A stretch of DNA of 64,000 nucleotides from Companilactobacillus farciminis KCTC 3681 = DSM 20184 (GCF_002706745.1 NZ_CP017702.1:1054001-1118000), one strand, 5' to 3'; shown: positions 42,550 through 51,476, counted from the stretch's first letter. The notes: a model not told the origin generated them from the letters alone. Numbers and translations: made by a program.

Positions 42550-44502
42550 ATGGAAAAAGGTTACCTAGTAGGCGGTCGTTATGAGATTCTAGGTACGCTT
42601 GGTGAAGGCGGTATGGCTAATGTTTATTTAGCCAATGACACTTTGTTAAACCGTAAAGTTGCTGTCAAAGCATTGCGGTATGATCTTCAAGATGATGAGT
42701 CCGTTAAAAGGAGATTTGGTCGTGAAGCCAAGGCAACTAGTGGTCTCTCCAATCCCAATATCGTTAATGTTTTAGATGTCGGTAATGATAACGGAGTTCA
42801 ATACATTGTTATCGAGTACGTTGATGGTCCGAATTTAAAGAAATATATTCGAACGCACTTTCCAATCCCATATCATGAAGTGGTCGATATCATGAAACAA
42901 ATTTGTATGGCCGTTTCTGATGCTCATGAGCATGGAATCATTCATCGTGATTTAAAGCCAGAGAACATTCTGGTCGATGAGAAAAAAGATCCCATTCAAG
43001 TGAAAGTTTCTGATTTTGGGATTGCTTTAGCTTTGAGTGAACGTTCGATTACGCGGACTAATTCTTTGTTAGGTTCAGTGCATTACATGTCTCCAGAACA
43101 AATCAAAGGACGCCCAGCAACAGTTTTGTCTGATGTCTATGCTTTAGGAATCGTCTTGTTTGAATTGTTGACGAAGCACGTACCATTTACTGGCGATACG
43201 GCAGTGACTGTAGCATTGAAGCATTCTAAAGAAGAAATGCCAGACTTAAGAAAAATCGATCCTGATATTCCGCAGCCATTGGAAAATGTTGTTTTGAAGG
43301 CTACTGCTAAAGACCCTGATCAGCGTTACCAATCAGTTAAGAAAATGTGTGAAGATTTAAATACCTGTCTGATGCCTGAACGAAGCGATGAGCCAAAATT
43401 CATTCCGACTCCAGTCAATGACTTAGAAGAGACTCGTGTGATGGAGCCAATGGATACTAAGCGTGAAGAAAATACGCCCGTTCCAAAGAAACCAAAAATG
43501 AGTCGTAAGAAGAAAATGATCTTGATGCTTTCAATCATTCCCATTGTTTTAATTTTATTTATTATTGCAATGGTTATTAAGAGCAATCAGGAAACGACAG
43601 TGCCAGATCTATTCAATTTAACCGTCAAACAAGCAAATGTCATGCTCAAAAGTTCTAATTTGTCAGCAGGTGACATCTCTAAAGAAAATGACGATGACGT
43701 TGAAGCTGGTCATGTGATCAAGTCCGTTCCTGCTAAAGGATTGAAGTTGAAAAATGGTGCTAGTGTCAATCTAGTAGTCAGTTTGGGAGCTAAGTACTAT
43801 AAGATGCCAAAATTAATTGGCCAAGATTATGACGACGTTTCGGCTAATTTAAAGAAACGTGGTTTTAAAATCAAAATACGCTACAAAGCAACCAATGAAT
43901 ATGCTGCTGGAATAATCATGAAGCAAAGTATCGATAGCGGTAAAAAGGTTGTTACAAAGAATAAGCCACTGACGCTTACGATTGCTAAAGTAAAGACAGT
44001 TAAACCAAAGACGGTCAAAGTTCGCGATCTAACTGGCTATAATTTAAAGAGTATTCAAGATTATGCAACAGAAGCACATCTAAGATTAGATACGTCATAT
44101 GCTTATTCAAGCGATATTGAAGAAGGCTTGTTAGTCAGTCAATCGCCAGAAGCTAATACGACTATCAATCAGGGAGAAACTTTGAGCGTAGTTATCTCTA
44201 AGGGTCCAGACCCAGAAAAGACCACAGATAGCGATAGTGAAAATTCTAATAGCAATACCAATTCAAATACTACTAAGACAGTCACAAAGGATATAACGAT
44301 TCCTTACGATGCTAATGGCGACAACAGTATAACGATTTATATTTCTGATTCTACGCACAGCATCAATTCGCCATATCGAACAATGACTATTAGTGAAGAT
44401 ACACCAGTAACGTTAAGTTTTAATTTAAAAGATGGACAGACAGGATCCTATATAGTTGAGCGTAACAACAAGACTGTATTAGGCGGTTCAGTCAATAGGT
44501 GA
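42550..44502 (+). CDS. pknB: Serine/threonine protein kinase with PASTA domains
   Basis: A membrane kinase that responds to wall fragments and controls growth and wall synthesis. The kinase domain (about 11-270) has GEGGMANVYLAN, the catalytic HRDLKPEN (Asp134) and SDFGIA. A juxtamembrane linker and one membrane helix (about 322-344) follow. Three PASTA repeats (about 347-415, 416-482 and 488-555) are outside the cell. After a Ser/Asn/Thr-rich linker there is an extra beta-rich C-terminal domain of about 80 residues, a feature of several lactobacillus kinases. It has 650 residues. stp lies directly upstream. Confidence 0.96.
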   Translation: MEKGYLVGGRYEILGTLGEGGMANVYLANDTLLNRKVAVKALRYDLQDDESVKRRFGREAKATSGLSNPNIVNVLDVGNDNGVQYIVIEYVDGPNLKKYIRTHFPIPYHEVVDIMKQICMAVSDAHEHGIIHRDLKPENILVDEKKDPIQVKVSDFGIALALSERSITRTNSLLGSVHYMSPEQIKGRPATVLSDVYALGIVLFELLTKHVPFTGDTAVTVALKHSKEEMPDLRKIDPDIPQPLENVVLKATAKDPDQRYQSVKKMCEDLNTCLMPERSDEPKFIPTPVNDLEETRVMEPMDTKREENTPVPKKPKMSRKKKMILMLSIIPIVLILFIIAMVIKSNQETTVPDLFNLTVKQANVMLKSSNLSAGDISKENDDDVEAGHVIKSVPAKGLKLKNGASVNLVVSLGAKYYKMPKLIGQDYDDVSANLKKRGFKIKIRYKATNEYAAGIIMKQSIDSGKKVVTKNKPLTLTIAKVKTVKPKTVKVRDLTGYNLKSIQDYATEAHLRLDTSYAYSSDIEEGLLVSQSPEANTTINQGETLSVVISKGPDPEKTTDSDSENSNSNTNSNTTKTVTKDITIPYDANGDNSITIYISDSTHSINSPYRTMTISEDTPVTLSFNLKDGQTGSYIVERNNKTVLGGSVNR

Positions 44503-44505
44503 TGT

Positions 44506-45399
44506 ATGGAAAAAACAGGAAGAATTATAAAATCAATCAGTGGATTTTATGATGTTTTAGACGATGAAAGCAACGTTTTAGTACGAACTAGAGCTCGCGG
44601 AAATTTTCGTAAGCGTAAGATCAAGCCTTTAGTTGGTGACAAAGTGAGTTTTGACTCAACGGGAGATTTGGGTTATATTTTGGAAATTTTGCCTCGTGAG
44701 AATAGTTTGGTACGTCCACCGATTGCAAATGTCGACCAAGCAATTGTCGTAACTTCAGCGGCAGAGCCTAATTTTTCTAGTAATTTATTAGACAAAATTT
44801 TGGTAAATATCGAGCATAATGAGATTGAGCCTGTAATTTATTTAACAAAGGCTGATTTGCTGTCTGATGAACAATACGCTGAGTTAAAGACAACTTTGAT
44901 GGGTTACCATGAACATGCCGACTATCAAGTTTTTTGTGACCGCGACAGCTACAATGATCAACAAGTTTCCAAGCTAAAAGCAACTTTTGCGGACAAAGTG
45001 ACAGTCTTTACTGGTCAATCAGGTGCTGGGAAGTCAACTTTGCTAAACCACATCGATCATGATCTGGGTTTGGCAACGGCAGAAATTTCTCAAACATTGA
45101 ATCGTGGTAAGCATACGACCCGTCAAGTATCGTTGTTCGATATTGAAGGTGGTTTAGTTGCTGATACACCGGGATTTTCTTCAATTGATCTACAAAATAT
45201 TCCTGCTGAAGAATTGCCAAAACTTTTTCCTGAATTTTTGAAATACAGTGATATGTGCCAATTTCGTGGATGTCGCCATGTGAATGAACCTAACTGTGCT
45301 GTAAAAGAAAAACTTTCAGAAGGTCAGATAATGCAAAGTCGTTATGACAATTATCTCTACTTTTTGAATGAAATTAATTCGTACAAAAAAAGATATTGA
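44506..45399 (+). CDS. rsgA: Ribosome small-subunit-dependent GTPase RsgA
   Basis: RsgA checks late 30S maturation. The domain order is an OB fold (about 1-65), a circularly permuted GTPase, then a zinc-binding tail. G motifs include YLTKADLL, TGQSGAGKSTLLNHI (P-loop) and ADTPGFSS. The zinc knuckle is CQFRGCRHVNEPNCAV. It has 297 residues. It follows pknB by 3 bp in the conserved order. Confidence 0.96.
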   Translation: MEKTGRIIKSISGFYDVLDDESNVLVRTRARGNFRKRKIKPLVGDKVSFDSTGDLGYILEILPRENSLVRPPIANVDQAIVVTSAAEPNFSSNLLDKILVNIEHNEIEPVIYLTKADLLSDEQYAELKTTLMGYHEHADYQVFCDRDSYNDQQVSKLKATFADKVTVFTGQSGAGKSTLLNHIDHDLGLATAEISQTLNRGKHTTRQVSLFDIEGGLVADTPGFSSIDLQNIPAEELPKLFPEFLKYSDMCQFRGCRHVNEPNCAVKEKLSEGQIMQSRYDNYLYFLNEINSYKKRY

Positions 45400-45413
45400 G
45401 GAGTTGATTTTTG

Positions 45414-46088
45414 ATGACAGTAAAGATTGCACCATCAATTTTATCTGCAGATATTATGAATCTAGAACGAGATGTTAGAGCCGCTGATAAGGCAGGAGCA
45501 GATGTTTTTCATATCGATATGATGGACGGAAACTTTGTCCCTAACATGTCCTTTAGTCCTAGCGTCGTTGAAGGGATGCGTCGAGTAACTGACAAGCCTT
45601 TGGATATCCATATGATGATGGAAAATCCAGATGCTTATATCAAACCAGTGATTGATGCTGGAGCTGATACAGTCTTGATTCATGCTGAAAGTACGCAACA
45701 CATCTACCGTTCAATTGATTTGGTAAAAAGCTATGGAGCCCGTGCTGGGGTAGTTGTTAATCCTGGAACGCCTCTAGAGACTGTAAAAGAGCTTTTCCCA
45801 ATCATTGACCAAATTCTAGTTATGACAGTTAATCCCGGTTTTGGTGGACAAAAGTTCATTCCTGGTATGACTAAAAAGATTCAACGTTTGGATCAATTAC
45901 GTCAAACAGCTGCCGATGACAATTTTGAAATTGAAGTCGATGGTGGAATCAATGCTGACACGATCAGTCAATGTGCTCGAGCTGGAGCTGATATTTTCGT
46001 AGCTGGGTCATACTTATTCAATGGTGAAGCTGGCTTAGAAAAGAGAATCGATGACATTCGTTCTTTGGCTGTGGAAGCAAAGCAATGA
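45414..46088 (+). CDS. rpe: Ribulose-phosphate 3-epimerase
   Basis: Rpe interconverts ribulose-5-phosphate and xylulose-5-phosphate, supplying the phosphoketolase pathway. The 224-residue TIM barrel has APSILSADIMNLERDV, VFHIDMMDGNFVPNMS (metal-binding His and Asp), LDIHMMMENP, VMTVNPGFGGQKFIP and EVDGGINADT. ATG follows GAGGAG; a TTG one codon earlier is possible. It overlaps thiN by 4 bp. It takes the product of Gnd, encoded at the start of the window. Confidence 0.96.
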   Translation: MTVKIAPSILSADIMNLERDVRAADKAGADVFHIDMMDGNFVPNMSFSPSVVEGMRRVTDKPLDIHMMMENPDAYIKPVIDAGADTVLIHAESTQHIYRSIDLVKSYGARAGVVVNPGTPLETVKELFPIIDQILVMTVNPGFGGQKFIPGMTKKIQRLDQLRQTAADDNFEIEVDGGINADTISQCARAGADIFVAGSYLFNGEAGLEKRIDDIRSLAVEAKQ

Positions 46089-46744
46089 AACGAGTAAATA
46101 TTCTTTTAGGTGGTCCCGATAGCGAATATCCTGACGAGTTAAAAAAGAGTATCAAAGCAATTCCTGGACCTTGGGTTGGAGCAGATCGAGGCAGTTTGCA
46201 TTTGATGGCAAGTGGGATAATCCCTGAAATTGCGATTGGAGATTTTGATTCTATCAACAAAAAAGAACAAAAACTCTTGCAAGATAATGTGCCAGTCTTT
46301 GAAAAATTCCCTCCTGAAAAGGATGATACGGATTCTGAGCTGTGTTTGTTGGCAGCTAAGGAAAAGTACAATGCTCAGGAGTATTACGTTTATGGAGCCA
46401 CAGGTGGCCGTATCGATCACTTTTTAGTTAATTTGTTCTTGCCATATGATTCGAGATTCTTGGACTTTTATGACAAGTTGTATTACAAGTCAGCAACCAA
46501 TACGATCAGATTCTTCAAACCAGGTCGTTATACGATTTTTCACGAGAATTCAATGAAATACGTAGCTTTTGTTAATTTAGGACCAGTAACGCACCTGAAT
46601 TTGTTTGATGCTAAGTATAAATTGACAGACTACAGCGTGGAACATCCAGTCAGTTGGGCTAGTAATGAATTCGTCAAAGATACGATCGACTTTAGTTTTG
46701 AAAGTGGCATCGTAGCCGTTATTCAGAGTAAAGATAAAAAATAA
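46085..46744 (+). CDS. thiN: Thiamine diphosphokinase
   Basis: ThiN makes thiamine diphosphate from thiamine and ATP. The 219-residue protein has VGADRGSLHLMASGI, IAIGDFDSINKKE, FPPEKDDTDSELCLLAA and YGATGGRIDHFLVNL. The C-terminal thiamine-binding beta domain includes KYVAFVNLGPVTHLNLFDAK. It is the last gene of the gmk operon, overlaps rpe as ATGA, and is followed by a strong terminator. Confidence 0.95.
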   Translation: MKRVNILLGGPDSEYPDELKKSIKAIPGPWVGADRGSLHLMASGIIPEIAIGDFDSINKKEQKLLQDNVPVFEKFPPEKDDTDSELCLLAAKEKYNAQEYYVYGATGGRIDHFLVNLFLPYDSRFLDFYDKLYYKSATNTIRFFKPGRYTIFHENSMKYVAFVNLGPVTHLNLFDAKYKLTDYSVEHPVSWASNEFVKDTIDFSFESGIVAVIQSKDKK

Positions 46745-46748
46745 ATTT

Positions 46749-46780
46749 AAGACATTTTCTGATGGAAGATGTCTTTTTTT
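46749..46780 (+). terminator. Terminator of the gmk-thiN operon
   Basis: AAGACAT and ATGTCTT form the stem, with a TTTTC/GGAAG extension, followed by a run of T residues. Confidence 0.85.
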
Positions 46781-46859
46781 ATGCCCATTAAATCAAGGGG
46801 TTGAGAGTATTTTTAAAATAAAGATTAAATGCCAAAAGAAAATTATTTTCAAAATAACG

Positions 46860-46888
46860 TTGACAAAGAAAAACTACTAGAGTAAATT
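46860..46888 (+). promoter_or_regulatory. Promoter of the metQ T-box transcript
   Basis: TTGACA (46860-46865), exactly 17 bp, then TAAATT (46883-46888). A strong -35 box and a weaker -10 box lie just upstream of the T-box. Confidence 0.7.
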
Positions 46889-46919
46889 AATCACCAATCA
46901 AACGATTAAAAATTAATTA

Positions 46920-47187
46920 ATCTTATTAGACGTTGAAGAGAAGAGTAGATCAACTATTAGTTTGAAGAGTGACCATCGGATAGTGAAAAGGTGGAGCGAA
47001 CGTTGATTGAAGATGAGCTTGGAGTCTTACCTAGGTGCAAGCCAAAGGTACGCAAGGATGCGATATCATCCCGGACATGTTAGTGTCGTTGAGGTATTTT
47101 GTGTAAGCAAAATATAAATTAGGGTGGTATCACGGGAAATCGTCCCTACAATTCAGATTTAGGTCTGTTTTGTAGGGGCGATTTTTT
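46920..47187 (+). promoter_or_regulatory. T-box riboswitch upstream of metQ, probably tRNA-Met-responsive
   Basis: The core T-box AGGGTGGTATCACGGG is at 47121-47136. The terminator pairs AAATCGTCCCTACAA with TTGTAGGGGCGATTT and ends in a T run (47138-47187). Stem I motifs AAGAGAAGAGTAGA and GAAGAGTGACCATCGG lie in the first half. ATG at 47013-47015, followed by A, is a plausible specifier codon for methionine and would match the metQ gene downstream. The specifier assignment is inference. Confidence 0.88.
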
Positions 47188-47308
47188 ACTGTCTCTTTGT
47201 GGCTATGCCACTTAGAGACAGTTATGGGGAAGCTTTAGCTTCCGTATTCCTTAGTTGTAGGGGAATTTTAATTTTCCCACAACGTATTGGGGCAGCTCAG
47301 TCCCCATA
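47188..47308 (+). repeat. Row of four hairpins between T-box terminator and metQ
   Basis: Hairpin A (47188-47222) pairs ACTGTCTC with GAGACAGT and has an inner GTGGC/GCCAC stem. Hairpin B (47228-47243) is GGAAGC-TTTA-GCTTCC. Hairpin C (47254-47283) pairs GTTGTAGGGGAATT with AATTTTCCCACAAC through one mismatch and two wobbles. Hairpin D (47285-47308) pairs TAT-GGGG with CCCC-ATA. None has a T run, so they are not simple terminators. They lie only on read-through transcripts. Confidence 0.7.
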
Positions 47309-47360
47309 GTCAACATCAGAATTTGATATTAATTATTTAACCAATCGAGGAGGCATTTTT

Positions 47361-47390
47361 GTGAAAAGTTTATGGCTTAGACCAACATAA
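47361..47390 (+). CDS. Nine-residue leader ORF before metQ
   Basis: GTG AAA AGT TTA TGG CTT AGA CCA ACA TAA encodes MKSLWLRPT. A very strong GAGGAGG ribosome binding site sits 7 bases upstream. It ends 37 bp before the metQ start, which has its own GGAGGAG site. It could be a leader peptide, a decayed gene start, or chance. Confidence 0.3.
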   Translation: MKSLWLRPT

Positions 47391-47427
47391 AAATTAGAGG
47401 ATTATTAGAATAGAGGAGGAGAAGGAA

Positions 47428-48282
47428 ATGAGAAAAGGGAAAAGTTTAATTGTTACAGTACTTTTAGCACTGTCGGTTATTTTATTGGTCGGCTGTGGAA
47501 ATCAATCAAAGGCGGCTGATGACGACACCATCGTTGTTGGTTCGCAAGGTTCAGACCTAGATATTTGGGAACACATTGCTAAGAGTTCTCAAGCCAAGAA
47601 ATTAGGTTTGAATATCAAAACTAAGGAAATCACTGATGGGGCACAACTTAACTCCGCCACAAGTCAAGGACAAGTCGATGTCAATGCTTTTCAATCATGG
47701 TCTTATTACAAGGCTTACAATAAACAAAATCCTAAAGGAAAGTTAGCTGCTTTGGGAACAACTTATTTGGAACCTTTGGGAATTTATTCTAAGAAATATA
47801 AGAGTGTTGAAGATATTCCTGATGGCACGACCATCGCCATTGCTAACAATCCTGCCAATACATCACGAGGATTGTTGTTACTGCAAGCAGCCGGTTTGAT
47901 AACTTTGAAGAAAGATTTTGGAGCTTTAGATAATACCAAAGATATTACTTCCAATCCCAAAAATCTTAAATTCAAGGAAATCGACGATACCACCGGTCCA
48001 AGAGTTTTAAATGACGTACCAGTAGTTCTCATTTCTAATACAGTTGCTTTGGAAAGTGGACTTCACGTTTTGACTGATTCTATCTACCACGAAAAGATTG
48101 ATCAAAGCACCAAAGAAAACGTCAATATTCTAGCAACTGCTGATAAGAATAAAAATAATGCTAACTACAAGAAATTAGTTAAGCTCTACCACAACAAGAA
48201 GATTCAAGAATACATCAAGAAAAAATATTACGGAACTAAGATTGAAGTTAATAAACCATTAACATATTTGGAAAATAAATAA
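47428..48282 (+). CDS. metQ: Methionine ABC transporter substrate-binding lipoprotein (MetQ-like)
   Basis: NlpA/MetQ lipoproteins capture methionine for the MetNPQ importer. The signal peptide ends LLVGCG, with lipidated Cys23. The mature domain has VVGSQGSDLDIWEHIAK, DVNAFQSWSYYKAYN and IAIANNPANTSRGLLLLQ, as in the family. It has 284 residues. No metN or metP follows; luxS does. The permease must be elsewhere, or this is a stand-alone second MetQ. A methionine T-box upstream supports the substrate. Confidence 0.93.
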   Translation: MRKGKSLIVTVLLALSVILLVGCGNQSKAADDDTIVVGSQGSDLDIWEHIAKSSQAKKLGLNIKTKEITDGAQLNSATSQGQVDVNAFQSWSYYKAYNKQNPKGKLAALGTTYLEPLGIYSKKYKSVEDIPDGTTIAIANNPANTSRGLLLLQAAGLITLKKDFGALDNTKDITSNPKNLKFKEIDDTTGPRVLNDVPVVLISNTVALESGLHVLTDSIYHEKIDQSTKENVNILATADKNKNNANYKKLVKLYHNKKIQEYIKKKYYGTKIEVNKPLTYLENK

Positions 48283-48303
48283 AATTTTAAGGAGATAATT
48301 ATT

Positions 48304-48777
48304 ATGGCTAAAGTTGAAAGTTTTACATTGGATCACACAAAGGTAAAGGCACCATACGTTCGTTTGATTACTGAGGAACACGGAGCAAAAGGCGATGCAA
48401 TTTCAAATTACGATTTGCGTTTAGTACAACCTAATGAAAATGCTATTCCTACTGCAGGTTTGCATACGATTGAACATTTGCTAGCAGGACTTTTGAGAGA
48501 CAGACTAGACGGCGTGATTGATTGTTCTCCATTCGGTTGTCGTACAGGTTTTCATTTGATTACTTGGGGTGAACATTCAACTACTGAAGTTGCTGAAGCT
48601 TTGAAAGGCGCTTTGACAGATATCGCCGAAAACATCGAATGGAAAGACGTTCAAGGAACTGACAAATACAGTTGTGGTAACTATCGTGATCATTCATTAT
48701 TCTCAGCTAAGGAATGGTCAAAGAAGATTCTTGAAGAAGGAATTTCTAACGACCCTTATGAACGCCACGTAATCTAA
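48304..48777 (+). CDS. luxS: S-ribosylhomocysteine lyase LuxS
   Basis: LuxS splits S-ribosylhomocysteine into homocysteine and DPD, the precursor of AI-2, in the activated methyl cycle. The 157-residue protein has the metal ligands in HTIEH (His54, His58) and a third ligand in the C-terminal SCGNYRDH. The catalytic Cys lies in FGCRTGFH. It lies 21 bp after metQ, so homocysteine salvage and methionine uptake share one T-box-controlled transcript. Confidence 0.97.
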   Translation: MAKVESFTLDHTKVKAPYVRLITEEHGAKGDAISNYDLRLVQPNENAIPTAGLHTIEHLLAGLLRDRLDGVIDCSPFGCRTGFHLITWGEHSTTEVAEALKGALTDIAENIEWKDVQGTDKYSCGNYRDHSLFSAKEWSKKILEEGISNDPYERHVI

Positions 48778-48796
48778 TTAGTAAAGAAGGTTAATT

Positions 48797-49573
48797 ATGA
48801 GTCTATTTACATCTTTAGAGAAAAAAATCGTCCTCGTCACTGGTGGTTTTCAAGGTATCGGACGTGAAGTGGTGACGACTTTTCAAAACGAAAAAGCAAT
48901 TGTGATTGCAGCTGATCTATCGTATCAAAATAGTGATTTGAAACGACTGAATGACTTTGAATATCAAATTCATCTCGATGTCAGTGACGAAACTAGCGTC
49001 AAAAATTTAGCAGATCAACTAAAAACTCAAAATCTTACTCCCAACATTTTAGTTAATGTAGCTGGAATTTCGACGATGGATTATTTAATCGACAGTCAGA
49101 CGAGTGATTTTGATAAGACTTTAGCTGTTAATACACGTGGAACTTACTTAGTCAGCAAATACATTGTTAAATTGATGGTTGCCGCCAAACGTCCTGGAAA
49201 AGTAGTTTTGATAGCTTCGCAAGCTGGTAAAAACGGTTATCGTGCGATGTCAGCTTACGTTGCTTCTAAACACGCCGTGCTTGGTTTGACAAAGACTCTG
49301 GCAATCGAAGTAGCCAAAGACCAAATCAATGTCAATGCAGTTTGTCCCGGTATTATTGAGACTTCAATGAAGCATCGTGAAAGAAAAGATGGTGCTAAAA
49401 TCAGGGGCTTAACCGCTGACGATATTGAAAAGGAAGACAACAGCCAAGTACCACTAGGACGGACAGGAACTCCTAAAGATGTTGCCAATGTCGTGTTGTT
49501 CTTAGCTAGTCCATTGTCAGATTATATGACTGGACAGGGCATCAACGTAACTGGTGGAATGACGATGAATTAA
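48797..49573 (+). CDS. Short-chain dehydrogenase/reductase
   Basis: A classical SDR of 258 residues. It has TGGFQGIGREVV (NAD(P) binding), NVAGIS (NAG motif), the catalytic Ser in VLIASQAG, and YVASK (Tyr, Lys). The C-terminal SDYMTGQGINVTGGMTMN is common to FabG and sugar or diol dehydrogenases. The substrate is unknown. Its place 19 bp after luxS suggests co-transcription with the sulfur genes, but a functional link is not established. Confidence 0.88.
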   Translation: MSLFTSLEKKIVLVTGGFQGIGREVVTTFQNEKAIVIAADLSYQNSDLKRLNDFEYQIHLDVSDETSVKNLADQLKTQNLTPNILVNVAGISTMDYLIDSQTSDFDKTLAVNTRGTYLVSKYIVKLMVAAKRPGKVVLIASQAGKNGYRAMSAYVASKHAVLGLTKTLAIEVAKDQINVNAVCPGIIETSMKHRERKDGAKIRGLTADDIEKEDNSQVPLGRTGTPKDVANVVLFLASPLSDYMTGQGINVTGGMTMN

Positions 49574-49579
49574 AAAAAT

Positions 49580-49618
49580 AAGCTAGCCAATTTTAAATAA
49601 CTGGCTAGCTTTTTTTTA
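49580..49618. terminator. Terminator after the metQ-luxS-SDR operon
   Basis: AAGCTAGCCA and TGGCTAGCTT pair perfectly and are followed by T residues. A residues on the left allow it to serve the convergent DJ-1 gene as well. Confidence 0.85.
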
Positions 49619-49623
49619 GATAT

Positions 49624-50130
49624 TTATTGTAATTCATTAACGATGGCTTTGTTAAAAGCATCCAAGTCATCAGGGGTACGGCTAGTTATCAAATGACGAT
49701 CGATAACTACTGGTTCATCTTTAACGATACCACCGGCATAGTAAAGATCAGTTTGAACAGTCTTGTATGAAGTTAAAGTTCTACCTTTAACTAAGCCTGT
49801 TTGCATCAAAAGTTGTGGACCGTGGCAGATTGAAAAGATAGCTTTATCATTGAGCATGAATTTCTTAGCAAGTTCGACGAATCTTTCATCGGCACGAAGA
49901 TTATCAGGTGAGAAACCACCAGGAATTAATAAAGCATCGTAATCATCAGCGTTAATGTCATCGATTCCTTTTTCAGTTGTGAATTCTGTGCCGTGTTTGC
50001 CGACTAATTTTTCGTTAGCATTTGCTCCAACTAGAGTTACCTCGTTACCAGCATCTGTTAAAGCTTTTGCAGGGGATGTGAACTCAATATCCTCAACGTC
50101 GTTAGCCATTACAGCAATAATCTTACTCAT
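49624..50130 (-). CDS. DJ-1/PfpI family protein (type 1 glutamine amidotransferase fold)
   Basis: A 168-residue flavodoxin-like protein with the nucleophile elbow FSICHGPQ (Cys102, His103), ALLIPGGFSPDNLR, and VTSRTPDDL-like ending LITSRTPDDLDAF. Family members act as deglycases, chaperones or proteases; the job of this one is unknown. It is a single gene with a GGAGGA ribosome binding site, divergent from the PLP enzyme gene. Confidence 0.9.
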   Translation of the reverse strand: MSKIIAVMANDVEDIEFTSPAKALTDAGNEVTLVGANANEKLVGKHGTEFTTEKGIDDINADDYDALLIPGGFSPDNLRADERFVELAKKFMLNDKAIFSICHGPQLLMQTGLVKGRTLTSYKTVQTDLYYAGGIVKDEPVVIDRHLITSRTPDDLDAFNKAIVNELQ

Positions 50131-50285
50131 AAATTTGTTTCCTCCTCATTAATATAGTAATACTTTACTAGTTAAGGGTAGGGGCGAGTCAAATGATTTC
50201 CATTATAAATATTTTTATTGTTTAATTGTTAAAGTGTTTTTTGTGAAGTAACATAAGGTCTGTGATATGCGTTAGGGAGGTTATT

Positions 50286-51428
50286 ATGACAGGTTTTAAT
50301 ACAAAATTGGTTCATGGAGAACCACAAAATGACAACAATACTGGAGCAGTAAATGTTCCGGTTTACAATTCTTCAACTTATATTTATCCATCAGTTGATG
50401 CCAAAGTGAAATATGATTATGCACGTTCTGGCAATCCAACGAGAAATTATTTGGAAGAACAAGTAGCTCAGCTAGAAAATGGCTATCGTGGATTTGCTTT
50501 TTCTTCAGGTTCAGCTGCCATTCATGCTGTTTTGGCGATTTTTAAACCCGGAGACCACTTGATTATCGGTAAAGAAATTTATGGTGGTACTTTTAGAATC
50601 ATTAATGAATTCTTCAAGCGTTGGCAAATTGAATTTACCGCTGTTGATACTCAAAATTTGGACGAAATTAGACAAGCAATCAAGCCTAATACGAAAGCAG
50701 TTTATTTTGAAAGTTTTACCAATCCTTTGTTGCACGTGACAAGCGTTGCGGGTGTAAGTAAAGTTGCTAAGGCTAATAATCTTTTAACGATCGTTGATAA
50801 TACGTTCTTGTCACCATATTTACAACGTCCACTAGATTTAGGCGCTGACATTGTTATTCATTCAGCTACAAAATATCTCAGTGGTCATTCAGACGTCATT
50901 GCAGGTATTGCCGTAGCCAAGGACAAAGATATTGCTGACAAAATTTACTTCAATCAAAATGCGATTGGATCAACTTTGTCACCAGAGGATTCCAATTTAG
51001 TTCGTCGTGGAATTCAAACTTTATCCGTGCGAATGGATCGTCATTTAAGCAATGCTAAAAAGATTGTAGAATTTCTACAAAGCCGTCCAGAAATCATTAA
51101 GATTTATTATCCTGGAATCGCTGGTAGTAAGGATCACGAGATTGCTGCTAAAGAAGCTGATGGTTTTGGTGGAATTGTTTCTTTTGAATTAGCTGACGGA
51201 TTAGATTCAACTAAATTTGTTGAGGGAACTAAATTGATTCAATTGGCGGTTAGTTTGGGTGCTGTTGAAAGTTTAATCGAATTGCCTTATAAGATGACCC
51301 ATGCCGAACTTTCGCCTGAAGAACAACTAAAGGCTGGTATTACACATCAACTAGTTAGACTGTCAGTTGGTATTGAAGATGTGAACGATTTGATTGATGA
51401 TTTAGCACAGAGTTTAGATAGATTATAA
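50286..51428 (+). CDS. Cys/Met metabolism PLP-dependent enzyme (cystathionine gamma-synthase/lyase family)
   Basis: A fold-type I PLP enzyme of 380 residues working on sulfur amino acids. Motifs include YDYARSGNPTRNYLEEQVAQLE, split here as YARSGNPTRN and LEEQVAQLENG, VYFESFTNPLL, and the cofactor lysine in HSATKYLSGHSD (Lys196). Sequence alone does not separate cystathionine gamma-synthase, beta-lyase and gamma-lyase. I use the ATG after AGGGAGG. Its place beside metQ and luxS supports a role in homocysteine/cysteine exchange. Confidence 0.92.
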   Translation: MTGFNTKLVHGEPQNDNNTGAVNVPVYNSSTYIYPSVDAKVKYDYARSGNPTRNYLEEQVAQLENGYRGFAFSSGSAAIHAVLAIFKPGDHLIIGKEIYGGTFRIINEFFKRWQIEFTAVDTQNLDEIRQAIKPNTKAVYFESFTNPLLHVTSVAGVSKVAKANNLLTIVDNTFLSPYLQRPLDLGADIVIHSATKYLSGHSDVIAGIAVAKDKDIADKIYFNQNAIGSTLSPEDSNLVRRGIQTLSVRMDRHLSNAKKIVEFLQSRPEIIKIYYPGIAGSKDHEIAAKEADGFGGIVSFELADGLDSTKFVEGTKLIQLAVSLGAVESLIELPYKMTHAELSPEEQLKAGITHQLVRLSVGIEDVNDLIDDLAQSLDRL

Positions 51429-51430
51429 AA

Positions 51431-51476
51431 AAATCTCGATAGAATGTAATTACATTTTATCGAGATTTATTTTTTT
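51431..51476. terminator. Bidirectional terminator between the PLP enzyme and beta-helix genes
   Basis: AAATCTCGATA and TATCGAGATTT pair perfectly, with an inner AATGTAATTACATT palindrome. T residues lie on both outer strands. It overlaps the stop codon of the minus-strand gene. Confidence 0.85.

Noticed and set aside
47188..47308. Hairpin row as a CRISPR array
   Set aside because: The four units differ in sequence and length and there are no spacers of constant size. They are hairpins, not direct repeats.
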